From Actinomycetota bacterium (lineage in GTDB: Bacteria > Actinomycetota > Actinomycetes > Nanopelagicales > Nanopelagicaceae): 64,000 bases of DNA. The position numbers and the translations under genes were made by a program. Of the stretch, positions 53,052-62,390 are shown in pieces (the first letter of the stretch is position 1; every line of letters starts with the position of its first letter). The notes beneath the pieces are model-generated. The model was not told where the DNA came from. It did no database searches and saw nothing but the letters and a program-made list of their open reading frames with translations. Where the stretch lies: NCBI GenBank assembly GCA_016870975.1, contig VGAE01000005.1:1-64000 (forward strand), written 5' to 3'.

Positions 53052-55117
53052 CACCGCGCCTTTAATAAAGTTTTCTGCGCAGCCGCTACCACTCGCGAGA
53101 CGGTAAAGCCAAATTCTTCAAATAATTTGATGTGAGCCGCGGATGCTCCGAAGTGTTCGATTGAAACGCTCTCGCCAATATCTCCGATGAAATCGCGCCA
53201 CCCTTGAGCAATCCCAGCCTCTATGCTGACACGCGCCTTAACTCTGGTTGGCCAAACTTTCTCGCGATACTCAATCGGTTGTTCGTGAAACCACTCCAAA
53301 CAAGGCGCGCTCACTACTTGAACTCGCTCACCTTTAGCGTTGAGTTCAGCCGCAGCCGAAAGGGCTAGCGAGACTTCGGAGCCAGTAGCAATCATCAAGA
53401 GAGTTGGCTCTTTCGCCTCTAGCAAGATGTAGGCACCCTTTGAAACACCTTCAGCGCCACCGTAAATATTTCTATCTAGTACGGGAAGATTCTGTCGAGA
53501 AAGAACTATTCCGGTTGGCTTTTTGCGACGAAGGGTTTCGCGCCAGGCAATTGAGACTTCATTAGCATCTGCTGGGCGGACAATATTGAGTCCAGGAATG
53601 GCACGCAAAGCTGCAAGATGCTCTACTGGTTGATGAGTTGGCCCATCCTCCCCAAGACCAATCGAATCGTGGGTCCAGATATAAATTACCGGCAATTTCA
53701 TAAGTGAACTGAGTCTTACAGCGCCACGCATGTAGTCGCTAAATACTAAGAACGTACCTCCAAAAGGTATGACACCACCATGAAGAGCCATTCCATTCAA
53801 AATAGCAGCCATAGCATGTTCGCGAATGCCGAAGAAGATATTTCTCCCATAGGGATTTGCATCTTTCATAGACGATCCGGTTGGCAAGAATGAACCACCG
53901 GCTTCGATAAAAGTGTTATTACTCTCTGCTAAATCCGCGGAACCGCCGATCAATTCAGGCAGCATCCGCGCTATTTTATTTATGACTTCGCCGGAGGCTT
54001 TTCGAGTAGCAATCTCCTTTCCAGCTTCGAAAACGGGAAAAGCCGACTCTATCTCCTTCGGCAACTGTTGGTTTTGCAGTCGATCGAGCAGCTGATATTT
54101 ATCTGGATTCTCAACTCGCCAGGTTTCTAATTTAGACTGCCAAATCTTGCGAAGTTCGGAATTTCTCTTTTTCACCTCCTCGACATGGGTGCGAATCTCA
54201 CTTGGATAATGAAACGTCTCGTCATGCAAGCCCAATACTTTCTTCGTGGCGCTTACCTCTTCGGCGCCAAGAGCCGAGCCATGAGATTTTGCCGTATTTT
54301 TCGCTTTGGGAGCCGGCCAAGCAATGACGCTCTTTAATCTAATTAACGTTGGTCGTGCAATCTCTTCGCAGGCTTTCACCATAGCCTCTTCTAAAGAGAT
54401 CCGATCCACATTGCCGTCGCTCAGCGCTGGCACCTCAATCACGTTCCAGCCATATGCTCGATACCTTCCGCTGACATCCTCAGTAAAAGCGTTATGCGTG
54501 TCTCCGTCAATAGAAATTCGGTTATCGTCATAAATCAATTTCAGAGAACCGAGCGCTTGGGTTCCGGCTAAAGATGATGCCTCTGCACTTACTCCTTCTT
54601 GAATATCGCCATCACTACAAATGACCCAGATATTGTGGTCGAAGGGGCTATTTCCAGCTTTTTCATTGGGATCCAATAAACCTCGTTTGAAACGTGCCGC
54701 CATTGCTAGACCAACTGCATTTGCTATCCCTTGGCCAAGTGGCCCCGTGGTTGTCTCGACTCCTGGAGTGTGACCATATTCGGGATGGCCGGGTGTTTGC
54801 GATCCCCAGGTGCGAAAAGCTTTGAGATCTTCGAGAGAGAGACCATAGCCGCTGAAAAGTAATTGGATATAGAGAGTAAGTGAGGAATGACCACAGGAGA
54901 GAACGAAACGGTCGCGACCTATCCAAGATGGATCTGAAGGATCATGGCGAAGGAAACGCTGAAAGAGCGTGTAGGCGACGGGAGCTAACGACATCGCAGT
55001 GCCCGGATGGCCATTTCCTACTTTTTGAACCGCATCCATGGCAAGGCCTCTGACCACAGCAACAGCTCTATCGTCTAGCTCTTGCCAGGCTGGTGGCGTT
55101 GGCGGCATAACGGTCAT
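53051..55117 (-). CDS. tkt: Transketolase
   Basis: Thiamine diphosphate enzyme of the pentose phosphate pathway. The 688-residue protein has GNGHPGTAMSLAP, the ThDP motif CSDGDIQEGVSAEASSLAG followed by IYDDNRISIDG, and the middle pyrimidine domain with GIREHAMAAILNGMALHGG and HDSIGLGEDGPTHQPVEHLA. A normal C-terminal domain follows. ATG 55117 overlaps the ctaA stop by 4 nt. In Streptomyces and Mycobacterium tkt follows ctaB in a cluster near ctaA and the suf genes; here ctaA itself reads into tkt and no ctaB is present. Confidence 0.96.
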   Translation of the reverse strand: MTVMPPTPPAWQELDDRAVAVVRGLAMDAVQKVGNGHPGTAMSLAPVAYTLFQRFLRHDPSDPSWIGRDRFVLSCGHSSLTLYIQLLFSGYGLSLEDLKAFRTWGSQTPGHPEYGHTPGVETTTGPLGQGIANAVGLAMAARFKRGLLDPNEKAGNSPFDHNIWVICSDGDIQEGVSAEASSLAGTQALGSLKLIYDDNRISIDGDTHNAFTEDVSGRYRAYGWNVIEVPALSDGNVDRISLEEAMVKACEEIARPTLIRLKSVIAWPAPKAKNTAKSHGSALGAEEVSATKKVLGLHDETFHYPSEIRTHVEEVKKRNSELRKIWQSKLETWRVENPDKYQLLDRLQNQQLPKEIESAFPVFEAGKEIATRKASGEVINKIARMLPELIGGSADLAESNNTFIEAGGSFLPTGSSMKDANPYGRNIFFGIREHAMAAILNGMALHGGVIPFGGTFLVFSDYMRGAVRLSSLMKLPVIYIWTHDSIGLGEDGPTHQPVEHLAALRAIPGLNIVRPADANEVSIAWRETLRRKKPTGIVLSRQNLPVLDRNIYGGAEGVSKGAYILLEAKEPTLLMIATGSEVSLALSAAAELNAKGERVQVVSAPCLEWFHEQPIEYREKVWPTRVKARVSIEAGIAQGWRDFIGDIGESVSIEHFGASAAHIKLFEEFGFTVSRVVAAAQKTLLKAR

Positions 55118-56022
55118 CGGAGAATCCGTACGTTACCTGTAATCGTTAGATTCCAGGCGGAAAGCCACAATAAAATCGAGCCCAGGATATGAAAGGCAAC
55201 AAGCAACTCTGGTAGGCCCGTGAAATATTGGGTGTAGCCAATCGCTCCTTGAAGCAAGGACGCTAATAAGAATACCTTGATTCGCTTTCCTAGCAGTTGT
55301 CGAGTGGCGCCGCTCTCGCCAACTTGAATTGAAATAAATAGCGCAACTGCAATCCCTAGAAGCGCAATTACCAGATCAGCATGAATCCATGAGACTGTGC
55401 GAGCATCTAGGGGAAACCTTTCGGCAGTGGAATCGCCGGCGTGAGGCCCACTGCCGGTAGCGATAGTTCCAGCAGTCAAGACAATAAAGGTAAGAATTAC
55501 TAAAGCTCGCGCCAAATTTTTTGTCAATTTTGTGGTGATCAATTTGATCGTGGGGTAGCCATAAATACGTTGTCTAAGGGAAAGAGCAGCAGCAATCAAT
55601 AAAATCGATAACATGAAGTGTCCAGCAACAGTGGCTGGATTCAATCCAGTCAATACCGTGATGCCGCCTAAGAGCGCTTGCGCCAATATTCCCAGGATTT
55701 GAATCGCCCCCAAACCGAATAGCTCTCTACGATTGCGGAGAATCGAAATTACCAGCGCTAAAGCGTTTAAAAATAGCACGAATGTCAGTAGTCGATTTCC
55801 AAATTCAATCCAAGCATGCAGAGGCGCTTCAGGTTGATTGGCTGTTGGAGTGTAAGAACCTGGAGTGCATTCCGGCCATGTTGAACAGCCCAAACCGGAA
55901 CCAGTTAAGCGAACTGCCGCGCCGGTGACGACAATCGCAGATTGTGTAATAACCATCAATGTGGCAACTCTTCGTAGAAACCGGGGAGCAATTTCTGCTT
56001 CGCTCGCGCTCCTGTGGGCCAT
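55114..56022 (-). CDS. ctaA: Heme A synthase (COX15/CtaA)
   Basis: Oxidises the methyl group of heme O to make heme A for cytochrome aa3 oxidase. The 302-residue protein has about eight spans, with VVTGAAVRLTGSGLGCSTWPEC at the start (the conserved GSGLxCxxWP with a Cys pair) and heme-ligand histidines in the HAWIEFGNRL, AGHFMLS, HADLVIALLG and AFHILGSI segments. It is divergent from sufR, with 67 nt between starts, and heads a unit with tkt, tal and pgi. The heme O synthase ctaB is not in the window. Confidence 0.93.
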   Translation of the reverse strand: MAHRSASEAEIAPRFLRRVATLMVITQSAIVVTGAAVRLTGSGLGCSTWPECTPGSYTPTANQPEAPLHAWIEFGNRLLTFVLFLNALALVISILRNRRELFGLGAIQILGILAQALLGGITVLTGLNPATVAGHFMLSILLIAAALSLRQRIYGYPTIKLITTKLTKNLARALVILTFIVLTAGTIATGSGPHAGDSTAERFPLDARTVSWIHADLVIALLGIAVALFISIQVGESGATRQLLGKRIKVFLLASLLQGAIGYTQYFTGLPELLVAFHILGSILLWLSAWNLTITGNVRILR

Positions 56023-56028
56023 GGGCAG

Positions 56029-56034
56029 AGCCTA
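56029..56034 (-). promoter_or_regulatory. -10 box of ctaA, leaderless type
   Basis: On the minus strand TAGGCT lies exactly 6 nt before the ATG at 56022, predicting a leaderless transcript for the ctaA-tkt-tal-pgi unit. Confidence 0.5.
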
Positions 56035-56076
56035 CGGAGAGCTCGCCCGCCGAGTGGCGTGGCCAGCGGATTTACG

Positions 56077-56090
56077 CAACAATAATGTTG
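56077..56090 (+). promoter_or_regulatory. SufR-type operator overlapping the sufR start
   Basis: CAAC-N6-GTTG (56077-56080 and 56087-56090), within the larger perfect inverted repeat CAACA-ATAA-TGTTG. CAAC-N6-GTTG is the site described for cyanobacterial SufR. The last G is the first base of the GTG start of sufR, so binding would block transcription at or just before the gene. Confidence 0.7.
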
Positions 56091-56788
56091 TGAAAACAGC
56101 CACTCGAAACCCAGACCTGCGCACCCGCGATCAGGTCGCGCGGGTAATCCTTGAATCTGGCCCTTCAACGGCGGTCGTTTTAGCCGAACGCCTACATCTC
56201 ACCCCCGCTGGCATTCGGCGCCATCTAGATGCCCTGATCGATGAGGGTTTACTTGAGGAACGTGAGCCATATTCAAGAAGTGCGCGAACGAGAGGGCGTC
56301 CTTCTAAAGTTTTTGTAATGAGCGATAGAGGGCGTGAGCTTTTCGAGCACTCTTATGATGATTTAGCGGTATCAGCACTAAAGTATCTTGCTGCCACAGT
56401 CGGCGAGCATCACTTGTCAGGTTTTGCTAGACAGCGCGCTGAAGAGATAGTTCGTAAAGGCCAAGATCGAGTAAAGCCAGGTAAATCGGCACGGGAGAAA
56501 TCACGTCAATTAGCAAAATTTCTAACTGATGAAGGTTATGCAGCTAGTTCACATTCCAAAGGTATTGGTGTTGAACTATGTCAACACCACTGTCCAATTG
56601 CTCATGTTGCAGTTGAGTTCCCTCAATTGTGCGAAGAAGAGACAAAGGCATTCTCCACTCTCATGGGGTCTCACGTGCAACGATTAGCAACTATCGCAGA
56701 TGGCGATGGAGTCTGTACAACTTTTATCCCCGAGCCAACGTTGGCAAGCAAAACAATCGAGCAAAAAAATAGAAAAGGACGCTCATGA
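56090..56788 (+). CDS. sufR: Iron-sulfur cluster-sensing repressor SufR
   Basis: Represses the suf operon when its own Fe-S cluster is present. The 232-residue protein has a winged helix at the N-terminus ([19 protein letters not shown], then [20 protein letters not shown]). A C-terminal sensor carries [21 protein letters not shown], read as CQHHC, then a Cys 12-13 residues later; these are the cluster ligands known from SufR. GTG 56090 gives the family start; the frame is open further upstream across the ctaA promoter. The operator lies on the start codon. The stop overlaps sufB (ATGA). Confidence 0.92.
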   Translation: MKTATRNPDLRTRDQVARVILESGPSTAVVLAERLHLTPAGIRRHLDALIDEGLLEEREPYSRSARTRGRPSKVFVMSDRGRELFEHSYDDLAVSALKYLAATVGEHHLSGFARQRAEEIVRKGQDRVKPGKSAREKSRQLAKFLTDEGYAASSHSKGIGVELCQHHCPIAHVAVEFPQLCEEETKAFSTLMGSHVQRLATIADGDGVCTTFIPEPTLASKTIEQKNRKGRS

Positions 56789-58197
56789 CACAGATCGCGC
56801 ACCCTGAACTAGAAGGTCTTGGAAAGTACCAGTATGGCTGGGCCGATAAAGATATCGCAGGTGAGACCAGCAAACGTGGCTTGAGCGAGGTCGTAGTGCG
56901 GGATATCTCTAGTAAGAAAAACGAACCAGCCTGGATGTTGGATTTACGACTAAAAGGACTCTCGCTATTCGAAAAGAAGCCGATGCCAACTTGGGGTTCT
57001 GATCTATCTACCATAGATTTTGATAACATCAAATACTTCGTTCGTTCAACTGAGAAACAAGCAAAATCTTGGGAAGAACTTCCGGAAGATATTAAGAACA
57101 CTTACGACAAGTTGGGTATCCCTGAGGCAGAGCGTCAACGCTTGGTCGCCGGAGTGGCCGCTCAGTATGAATCTGAAGTCGTATATCACTCAATTCGTGA
57201 GGATCTCGAAAAACAAGGAGTTCTCTTCCTAGATACAGACAGCGGTTTAAAGCAACACGAAGAGCTATTCAAAGAGTATTTCGGCACAGTAATTCCAGTT
57301 GGCGATAACAAGTTCGCCGCTCTAAACACTGCAGTCTGGTCGGGCGGCTCATTTATTTACGTTCCAAAAGGGGTTCATGTAGAAATTCCACTACAGGCAT
57401 ACTTCCGAATTAACACCGAAAATATGGGGCAGTTTGAGCGAACCTTGATTATTGCTGATGAAGATTCATATGTTCATTATGTTGAGGGATGCACCGCACC
57501 TATTTACTCAACAGATTCGCTTCACTCGGCAGTCGTCGAAATCATCGTGAAGAAGAATGCCCGAGTTCGCTACACAACTATCCAAAATTGGTCTAACAAT
57601 GTCTACAACCTAGTTACCAAACGTGCTACCTGTGCCGAAGGTGCAGCGATGGAGTGGATTGATGGAAATATCGGATCCAAAGTGACTATGAAGTACCCAT
57701 CTGTGTTCATGATGGGGCCACATGCCAAAGGTGAAACTCTCTCAATTGCATTCGCTGGAGAAGGTCAGCATCAAGATGCCGGCGCAAAGATGGTCCACGC
57801 CGCGCCACACACATCTTCAACCATCATCTCTAAGTCAGTAGCGACAGGTGGCGGTCGCACTTCATATCGTGGCCAGGTTCAAATACAAGAGGGCGCCCAT
57901 CACTCAAAGAGCACAGTCAAATGCGACGCGCTCCTTGTAGATACGATCTCTCGATCTGACACTTACCCATATGTCGATGTTCGCGAGGATGATGTAGCCA
58001 TGGGCCACGAAGCAACCGTCTCCAAGATAAGTGATGACCAACTCTTTTATCTCATGTCACGCGGCTTAACTGAGAATGAAGCGATGGCGATGATTGTTAG
58101 GGGTTTTATCGAGCCAATCGCGCGAGAACTTCCAATGGAATATGCACTCGAGCTAAACCGGTTAATTGAACTTCAAATGGAAGGCGCGGTTGGTTAA
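56785..58197 (+). CDS. sufB: Fe-S cluster scaffold subunit SufB
   Basis: Core of the SufBC2D scaffold on which Fe-S clusters are built. The 470-residue protein has the SufB N-terminal region ([20 protein letters not shown]), the beta-helix core ([31 protein letters not shown]) and C-terminal DLLVDT-like and [20 protein letters not shown] motifs. Neither an intein nor a frameshift is visible; in mycobacteria sufB can carry an intein. It overlaps sufR by 4 nt and sufD by 1 nt. Confidence 0.97.
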   Translation: MTQIAHPELEGLGKYQYGWADKDIAGETSKRGLSEVVVRDISSKKNEPAWMLDLRLKGLSLFEKKPMPTWGSDLSTIDFDNIKYFVRSTEKQAKSWEELPEDIKNTYDKLGIPEAERQRLVAGVAAQYESEVVYHSIREDLEKQGVLFLDTDSGLKQHEELFKEYFGTVIPVGDNKFAALNTAVWSGGSFIYVPKGVHVEIPLQAYFRINTENMGQFERTLIIADEDSYVHYVEGCTAPIYSTDSLHSAVVEIIVKKNARVRYTTIQNWSNNVYNLVTKRATCAEGAAMEWIDGNIGSKVTMKYPSVFMMGPHAKGETLSIAFAGEGQHQDAGAKMVHAAPHTSSTIISKSVATGGGRTSYRGQVQIQEGAHHSKSTVKCDALLVDTISRSDTYPYVDVREDDVAMGHEATVSKISDDQLFYLMSRGLTENEAMAMIVRGFIEPIARELPMEYALELNRLIELQMEGAVG

Positions 58198-59282
58198 TGA
58201 GCGTCCTCTCAACGAACTACTTAACCCCAACAGGACGCGAGGAGGCATGGCGATTCACACCGCTAAAGCGTCTCGCAGGGCTTCACGATCTATCAGTTCC
58301 TGTTAGGGACCTGATTTCAATCGGACTTGTAGGGCAACCAAGAAACGGATTCAAGATAGAGACCATTGACTCCGCAAAGATTGCACCAATTTCAAATACA
58401 AATGATGTGGTAATTCAAAGAGTGCGTGAAACGGCCACTCAAGTAGTTCATCTACAGATTGAAAAAGCAGCGGTAGTAAATGAGCCAATCTTTCTAAAAC
58501 GGAAAGCTTCTGGTGATAAGGAATTTTCTAGAACTGTGATTACAGCTGCTGCGCACTCCAAAGCTACTGTCGTGGTTGAAAATGTTGGTCATGCGCTTCT
58601 TGGTGAAGAAATTGAAATCCGAGTTGAAGTAGGCGCAAATCTAACTTTCATAACCCTTCAGGAATGGAGTGGTGAATCCATTCACTTAGGACGCCACCAT
58701 GCAATTGTCGGACGTGATGCCAATTTCAATTCCATCACCGTAACAATTGGGGGATCGCTAGTGCGATTGCTTCCAACAGTTGAATATTCTGATCAAGGTG
58801 GATCTGCCGAGTTACTCGGTCTCTATTTTGCAACTGATGGCCAACATTTGGAGCACCGAGTTCACGTAGAGCATGGAATTCCTAATGGAAAATCGCGAGT
58901 AACGTATAAAGGAATTTTGGCGGGTGCCGAGGCGAGGACTGTTTGGATCGGTGATGTATTTATCCGCGGAAATGCGGAGGGGACTGATACTTATGAATTA
59001 AATAAGAATCTCTTGTTAACCGACGGTGCGAGGGCCGACTCGGTTCCTAACCTAGAGATTGAAACAGGCCAAATAGTTGGAGCAGGACACGCGAGCACCA
59101 CGGGTCGTTTTGATGATGAACAGCTGTTCTATTTGATGTCTCGAGGTATCCCTATTTCAGAAGCGCGCAAACTTGTTATACGTGGCTTCTTTGGCGAGAT
59201 CGTCGGCAAGATTGGCATCCCTGAAGTTGAAGATAGGTTGATGGAGCGGGTCGATTCTCAATTGGCAAACGTAGGCGAATAA
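58197..59282 (+). CDS. sufD: Fe-S cluster scaffold subunit SufD
   Basis: Paralogue of SufB and its partner in the scaffold. The 361-residue protein starts with GREEAWRFTPLKRLAGL, typical of SufD. It has the shared beta-helix core with SRVTYKGILAGAEARTVWIG and a C-terminal DSVPNLEIETGQIVGAGHAS, then FYLMSRGIPISEARKLVIRG. It overlaps sufB and the Rieske gene by one base each, which implies coupled translation. Confidence 0.96.
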   Translation: MSVLSTNYLTPTGREEAWRFTPLKRLAGLHDLSVPVRDLISIGLVGQPRNGFKIETIDSAKIAPISNTNDVVIQRVRETATQVVHLQIEKAAVVNEPIFLKRKASGDKEFSRTVITAAAHSKATVVVENVGHALLGEEIEIRVEVGANLTFITLQEWSGESIHLGRHHAIVGRDANFNSITVTIGGSLVRLLPTVEYSDQGGSAELLGLYFATDGQHLEHRVHVEHGIPNGKSRVTYKGILAGAEARTVWIGDVFIRGNAEGTDTYELNKNLLLTDGARADSVPNLEIETGQIVGAGHASTTGRFDDEQLFYLMSRGIPISEARKLVIRGFFGEIVGKIGIPEVEDRLMERVDSQLANVGE

Positions 59283-59590
59283 TGTCTGCCCAGATCAAAT
59301 TCTCAGATTTAATAAATCGAAAACCCTTAAAGGCATTTATAGGCGAGAGTGAAGTCTGTATCGTGCGCGTCGATGAGGAAGTTTTTGCGGTAGCCGATAC
59401 CTGCTCACATTCGAATGCATCGCTATCGGAAGGTGATGTCAATGAATTCAAAATTGAATGCTGGCTCCATGGCGCAGAATTTGATTTACGTACCGGCGCG
59501 GTTGTAACCCCACCGGCAACTCAGCCCCTACAGAAATATGAAGTTTTGCGTGATGGAGACGCCATCACGATCATGGAACCAGGACGCTAG
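59282..59590 (+). CDS. Rieske-type [2Fe-2S] ferredoxin in the suf operon
   Basis: A 102-residue single Rieske domain with ligands Cys41-Ser-His43 and Cys60-Trp-Leu-His63. The second half of the motif reads CWLHGAEFDLRTG, as in small NirD/BphF-type ferredoxins. Placement between sufD and sufC, overlapping sufD by one base, is a recurring actinobacterial arrangement. It may donate electrons during cluster assembly, but the role is not established. No membrane span is present, so it is cytoplasmic. Confidence 0.92.
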   Translation: MSAQIKFSDLINRKPLKAFIGESEVCIVRVDEEVFAVADTCSHSNASLSEGDVNEFKIECWLHGAEFDLRTGAVVTPPATQPLQKYEVLRDGDAITIMEPGR

Positions 59591-59598
59591 GAGTAAGC

Positions 59599-60351
59599 GT
59601 GTCACAACTAGTTATAAAGAATTTACAGGTGGGCGTCGAAACCGAATCAGGTTTGACCGAAATCCTCAAAGGTGTTGATTTGACCATAAATTCTGGAGAA
59701 GTTCATGCGATCATGGGTCCTAATGGTTCCGGAAAATCAACTTTGGCGTACTCAATAGCTGGACATCCCAAATACACGGTCACTGGTGGATCGGTGACTC
59801 TAGATGGCGCAGATGTTCTCGAGATGAGCGTTGATGAACGCGCTAAAGCAGGTATATTTTTGGCAATGCAATACCCAGTAGAAGTTCCCGGCGTATCGGT
59901 AGCCAACTTCCTACGTACTGCAGCCACAGCTCTTCGCGGTGAAGCTCCTAAAGTTAGAACCTGGGTAGGAGAAGTTAAGGAGGCCATGAGCAAACTTGCC
60001 ATGGACCCAGCATTCTCAGAAAGAAGCGTAAATGAGGGTTTCTCTGGCGGAGAGAAGAAGCGCCATGAGATCCTGCAGATGGAGTTATTAAAGCCAAAGA
60101 TTGCCATATTGGATGAAACTGATTCTGGACTTGATGTAGATGCACTTCGAGTTGTCTCGGAAGGCGTAAACCGCGTTAAGCAAGACCAAAATTTAGGGAT
60201 CATGCTAATTACCCACTACACCCGAATTCTTCGATATATAAAGCCGGATTTCGTACATGTATTTGCCGGCGGAAAAATTGTTGAAGAAGGTGGCCCAGAA
60301 CTAGCCCATCGCTTGGAGGAGAAGGGCTACTCGGAATACGTGAAGGCATAA
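59599..60351 (+). CDS. sufC: Fe-S assembly ATPase SufC
   Basis: ABC-type ATPase of the SufBC2D scaffold. The 250-residue protein has Walker A IMGPNGSGKSTLAYSIAGHP at about 38-57, the Q-loop MQYPVEVPGVS, the signature GFSGGEKKRHEILQ, and Walker B IAILDETDSGLDVDAL. The C-terminal VHVFAGGKIVEEGGPELA is typical. The start is GTG 59599, after GGAG, 8 nt behind the Rieske gene. Confidence 0.97.
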   Translation: MSQLVIKNLQVGVETESGLTEILKGVDLTINSGEVHAIMGPNGSGKSTLAYSIAGHPKYTVTGGSVTLDGADVLEMSVDERAKAGIFLAMQYPVEVPGVSVANFLRTAATALRGEAPKVRTWVGEVKEAMSKLAMDPAFSERSVNEGFSGGEKKRHEILQMELLKPKIAILDETDSGLDVDALRVVSEGVNRVKQDQNLGIMLITHYTRILRYIKPDFVHVFAGGKIVEEGGPELAHRLEEKGYSEYVKA

Positions 60352-61608
60352 ATGTCACAGCTGCTAGATGTATCAACAATTAAACGAGATTTTCCGATTT
60401 TTGAGCGGACAATCAACGGTCAAAAGCTGGTATATCTAGATAGCGCAGCTACATCTCAAAAACCGCTTGCGGTATTGGATGCCGAACGAGCCTTTTATGT
60501 GAATCACAACGCAGCTGCCCATCGCGGTGCGCATAAACTGGCGGAAGAGGCAACCGAAGCTTTTGAAGGCGCGAGAGCGTTTACAGCTAAATTTCTGAAT
60601 AGTCCGAAAGATGAGATTATATTTACCAAATCGGCCACCGAGGCTATTAATCTTGTTGCATATTCATTAGGAAACGCAGATGCAGGATCTCAGTTTCAGA
60701 TCTCGCAAGATGACGAAATTCTCGTCTCAGAGATGGAGCACCATGCCAATCTAGTTCCTTGGCAAGAACTCGCAAAGAGAAGTGGCGCAAAACTAAAGTG
60801 GTTCAAAGTAACCGATCAAGGCCGACTCGACCTAAGCGATATTGATTCAAAAATAGGTAAGCGAACACGAATCATCGCTCTTACTCAACAGTCAAATGTG
60901 CTTGGCACAATCAATGATTTCTCCGAGATAAGTAAACGAGCGCGATCCGTCGGCTCACTTTTTCTCATCGACGCGTGCCAATCGGCACCTCATTTGAAAC
61001 TGGATGTAACCGAACTTGGTTGCGATTTCTTAACGTTCTCGGGACATAAAGCTCTTGGTCCGACCGGCATCGGAGTTCTATGGGGCAGAAAAGAGCTTTT
61101 AGATTCGATGCCACCCTTCCTAACTGGCGGCTCGATGATCGAAATGGTGACGATGGAGAGTTCCACCTATCTTCCGGCTCCGCGCAGATTCGAACCTGGC
61201 GTGCCGAATATGGCACAGGCGGTAGGTCTCGCAGCTGGTTTGAGGTATTTGACTGAAATCGGATTAGAGAAAATTCAAGATCATGAATTAGCTCTTACCA
61301 AGGTTGCTCTTGAGGAACTTAAGAAGATTCCAGAGTTGAAAATCGTTGGCCCTGAAGAACTAACCAATCGTGGCGGTGTGATTTCATTTGAATTGGAAGG
61401 CATTCATCCTCATGACCTCGGGCAGGCGCTCGACCAATACGGAATAGCGGTAAGAACAGGGCACCATTGCGCTTGGCCCTTAATGAGAAGATTTAATTCA
61501 GTAGCAACCACCAGGGCTTCGTTTTATCTGTACAACGACCTCGAAGATATCGATGAGCTCGTATCGGGAGTCAAAAAAGCTCAGAAATTTTTCAAAGGAA
61601 ACAAGTAA
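60352..61608 (+). CDS. sufS: Cysteine desulfurase SufS
   Basis: PLP enzyme that mobilises sulfur from cysteine. The 418-residue class V aminotransferase-fold protein has YLDSAATSQKP, the PLP lysine Lys233 in FSGHKALGPTGIG, and the persulfide cysteine Cys373 in VRTGHHCAWPLMRRF, the group II (SufS) form. The ATG directly follows the sufC stop. It should hand sulfur to SufU, encoded next. Confidence 0.97.
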   Translation: MSQLLDVSTIKRDFPIFERTINGQKLVYLDSAATSQKPLAVLDAERAFYVNHNAAAHRGAHKLAEEATEAFEGARAFTAKFLNSPKDEIIFTKSATEAINLVAYSLGNADAGSQFQISQDDEILVSEMEHHANLVPWQELAKRSGAKLKWFKVTDQGRLDLSDIDSKIGKRTRIIALTQQSNVLGTINDFSEISKRARSVGSLFLIDACQSAPHLKLDVTELGCDFLTFSGHKALGPTGIGVLWGRKELLDSMPPFLTGGSMIEMVTMESSTYLPAPRRFEPGVPNMAQAVGLAAGLRYLTEIGLEKIQDHELALTKVALEELKKIPELKIVGPEELTNRGGVISFELEGIHPHDLGQALDQYGIAVRTGHHCAWPLMRRFNSVATTRASFYLYNDLEDIDELVSGVKKAQKFFKGNK

Positions 61609-62052
61609 ATGGAGTTAGAGAGCCTCTACCAAGAGGTAATTCTTGATCATTACAAACGACCAAAGAACAAAACACTGCACCCCAATCCGATGGTTCAAGT
61701 TCATCATATAAACACAAGCTGTGGCGACGAAATCACGTTAAATCTCTCAATGAAGAATGGAAAGATTACCGATCTCTCGTGGGAGGGAGTGGGTTGTTCC
61801 ATCTCACAGGCGAGCGCATCGGTAATGAGCGAACTACTTCACGAGAAGAGTCGAGAGAATGCTCTTACTTTACTTGGAGAATTTCAAGAGATGCTGCAGA
61901 GTAAAGGTGCGATTCATGGAAATGAGGATCGACTTCAGGATGGCGTTGCCTTTGCCGGCGTTGCTAAATTCCCAGCTCGTGTAAAATGCGCATTATTGGC
62001 CTGGATGGCATTTAAAGATGCCGGCTCTAGAATCGAGGATCACAATGAGTAA
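61609..62052 (+). CDS. sufU: Zinc-dependent sulfurtransferase SufU
   Basis: Accepts persulfide sulfur from SufS. The 147-residue IscU-fold protein has the conserved ligands Cys38 and Asp40 (NTSCGDE), Cys63 (GVGCSISQASASVM) and Cys127 (PARVKCALLAW). The insertion between the second and third cysteines distinguishes SufU from IscU. It abuts sufS and overlaps the SufT-like gene by 8 nt. Confidence 0.95.
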   Translation: MELESLYQEVILDHYKRPKNKTLHPNPMVQVHHINTSCGDEITLNLSMKNGKITDLSWEGVGCSISQASASVMSELLHEKSRENALTLLGEFQEMLQSKGAIHGNEDRLQDGVAFAGVAKFPARVKCALLAWMAFKDAGSRIEDHNE

Positions 62053-62359
62053 TGCAACTCTCTCTGATGTAACAGAGGCGATGAAGGATGTCATTGATCC
62101 AGAGCTAGGCATTAACGTTGTTGATTTAGGGCTAATTTACGACGTCTCAATTGATAATGAGAATGTGGCAACTCTAGATATGACACTTACTTCAGCTGCG
62201 TGTCCGCTACAAGACGTTATTGAGGATCAAACGCGCTCAGTCCTTCAAGATCTAGTTAAGGATGTTCGCATCAATTGGGTATGGATGCCACCTTGGGGGC
62301 CAAACAAGATTACAGATGATGGACGCGAGCAACTTCGCGCTATTGGTTTTACTGTTTAG
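62045..62359 (+). CDS. sufT: SufT/MIP18-family (DUF59) Fe-S maturation factor
   Basis: A 104-residue DUF59 protein with DVTEAMKDVIDPELGINVVDLG and LTSAACPLQDVIEDQ, which includes the conserved Cys of the family. These proteins help load Fe-S clusters onto targets. The ATG 62045 start overlaps sufU; the frame opens 9 codons earlier, but that would extend deep into sufU. It is the last gene of the suf run and is followed by a separate promoter. Confidence 0.92.
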   Translation: MSNATLSDVTEAMKDVIDPELGINVVDLGLIYDVSIDNENVATLDMTLTSAACPLQDVIEDQTRSVLQDLVKDVRINWVWMPPWGPNKITDDGREQLRAIGFTV

Positions 62360-62378
62360 CGCCGGCATCTTCGTAGAC

Positions 62379-62384
62379 TAAGGT
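62379..62384 (+). promoter_or_regulatory. -10 box of the ABC exporter gene, leaderless type
   Basis: TAAGGT lies exactly 6 nt before GTG 62391. An overlapping TAGACT (62374-62379) is an alternative. No Shine-Dalgarno is visible. Confidence 0.5.
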
Positions 62385-62390
62385 TATTGC

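Noticed and set aside
56785-58197. Intein in sufB, as found in some mycobacteria
   Set aside because: The gene has the normal uninterrupted length of 470 residues.
59703-60203. 166-codon minus-strand frame inside sufC
   Set aside because: Antisense to the conserved ATPase, Ser/Pro-rich without motif.
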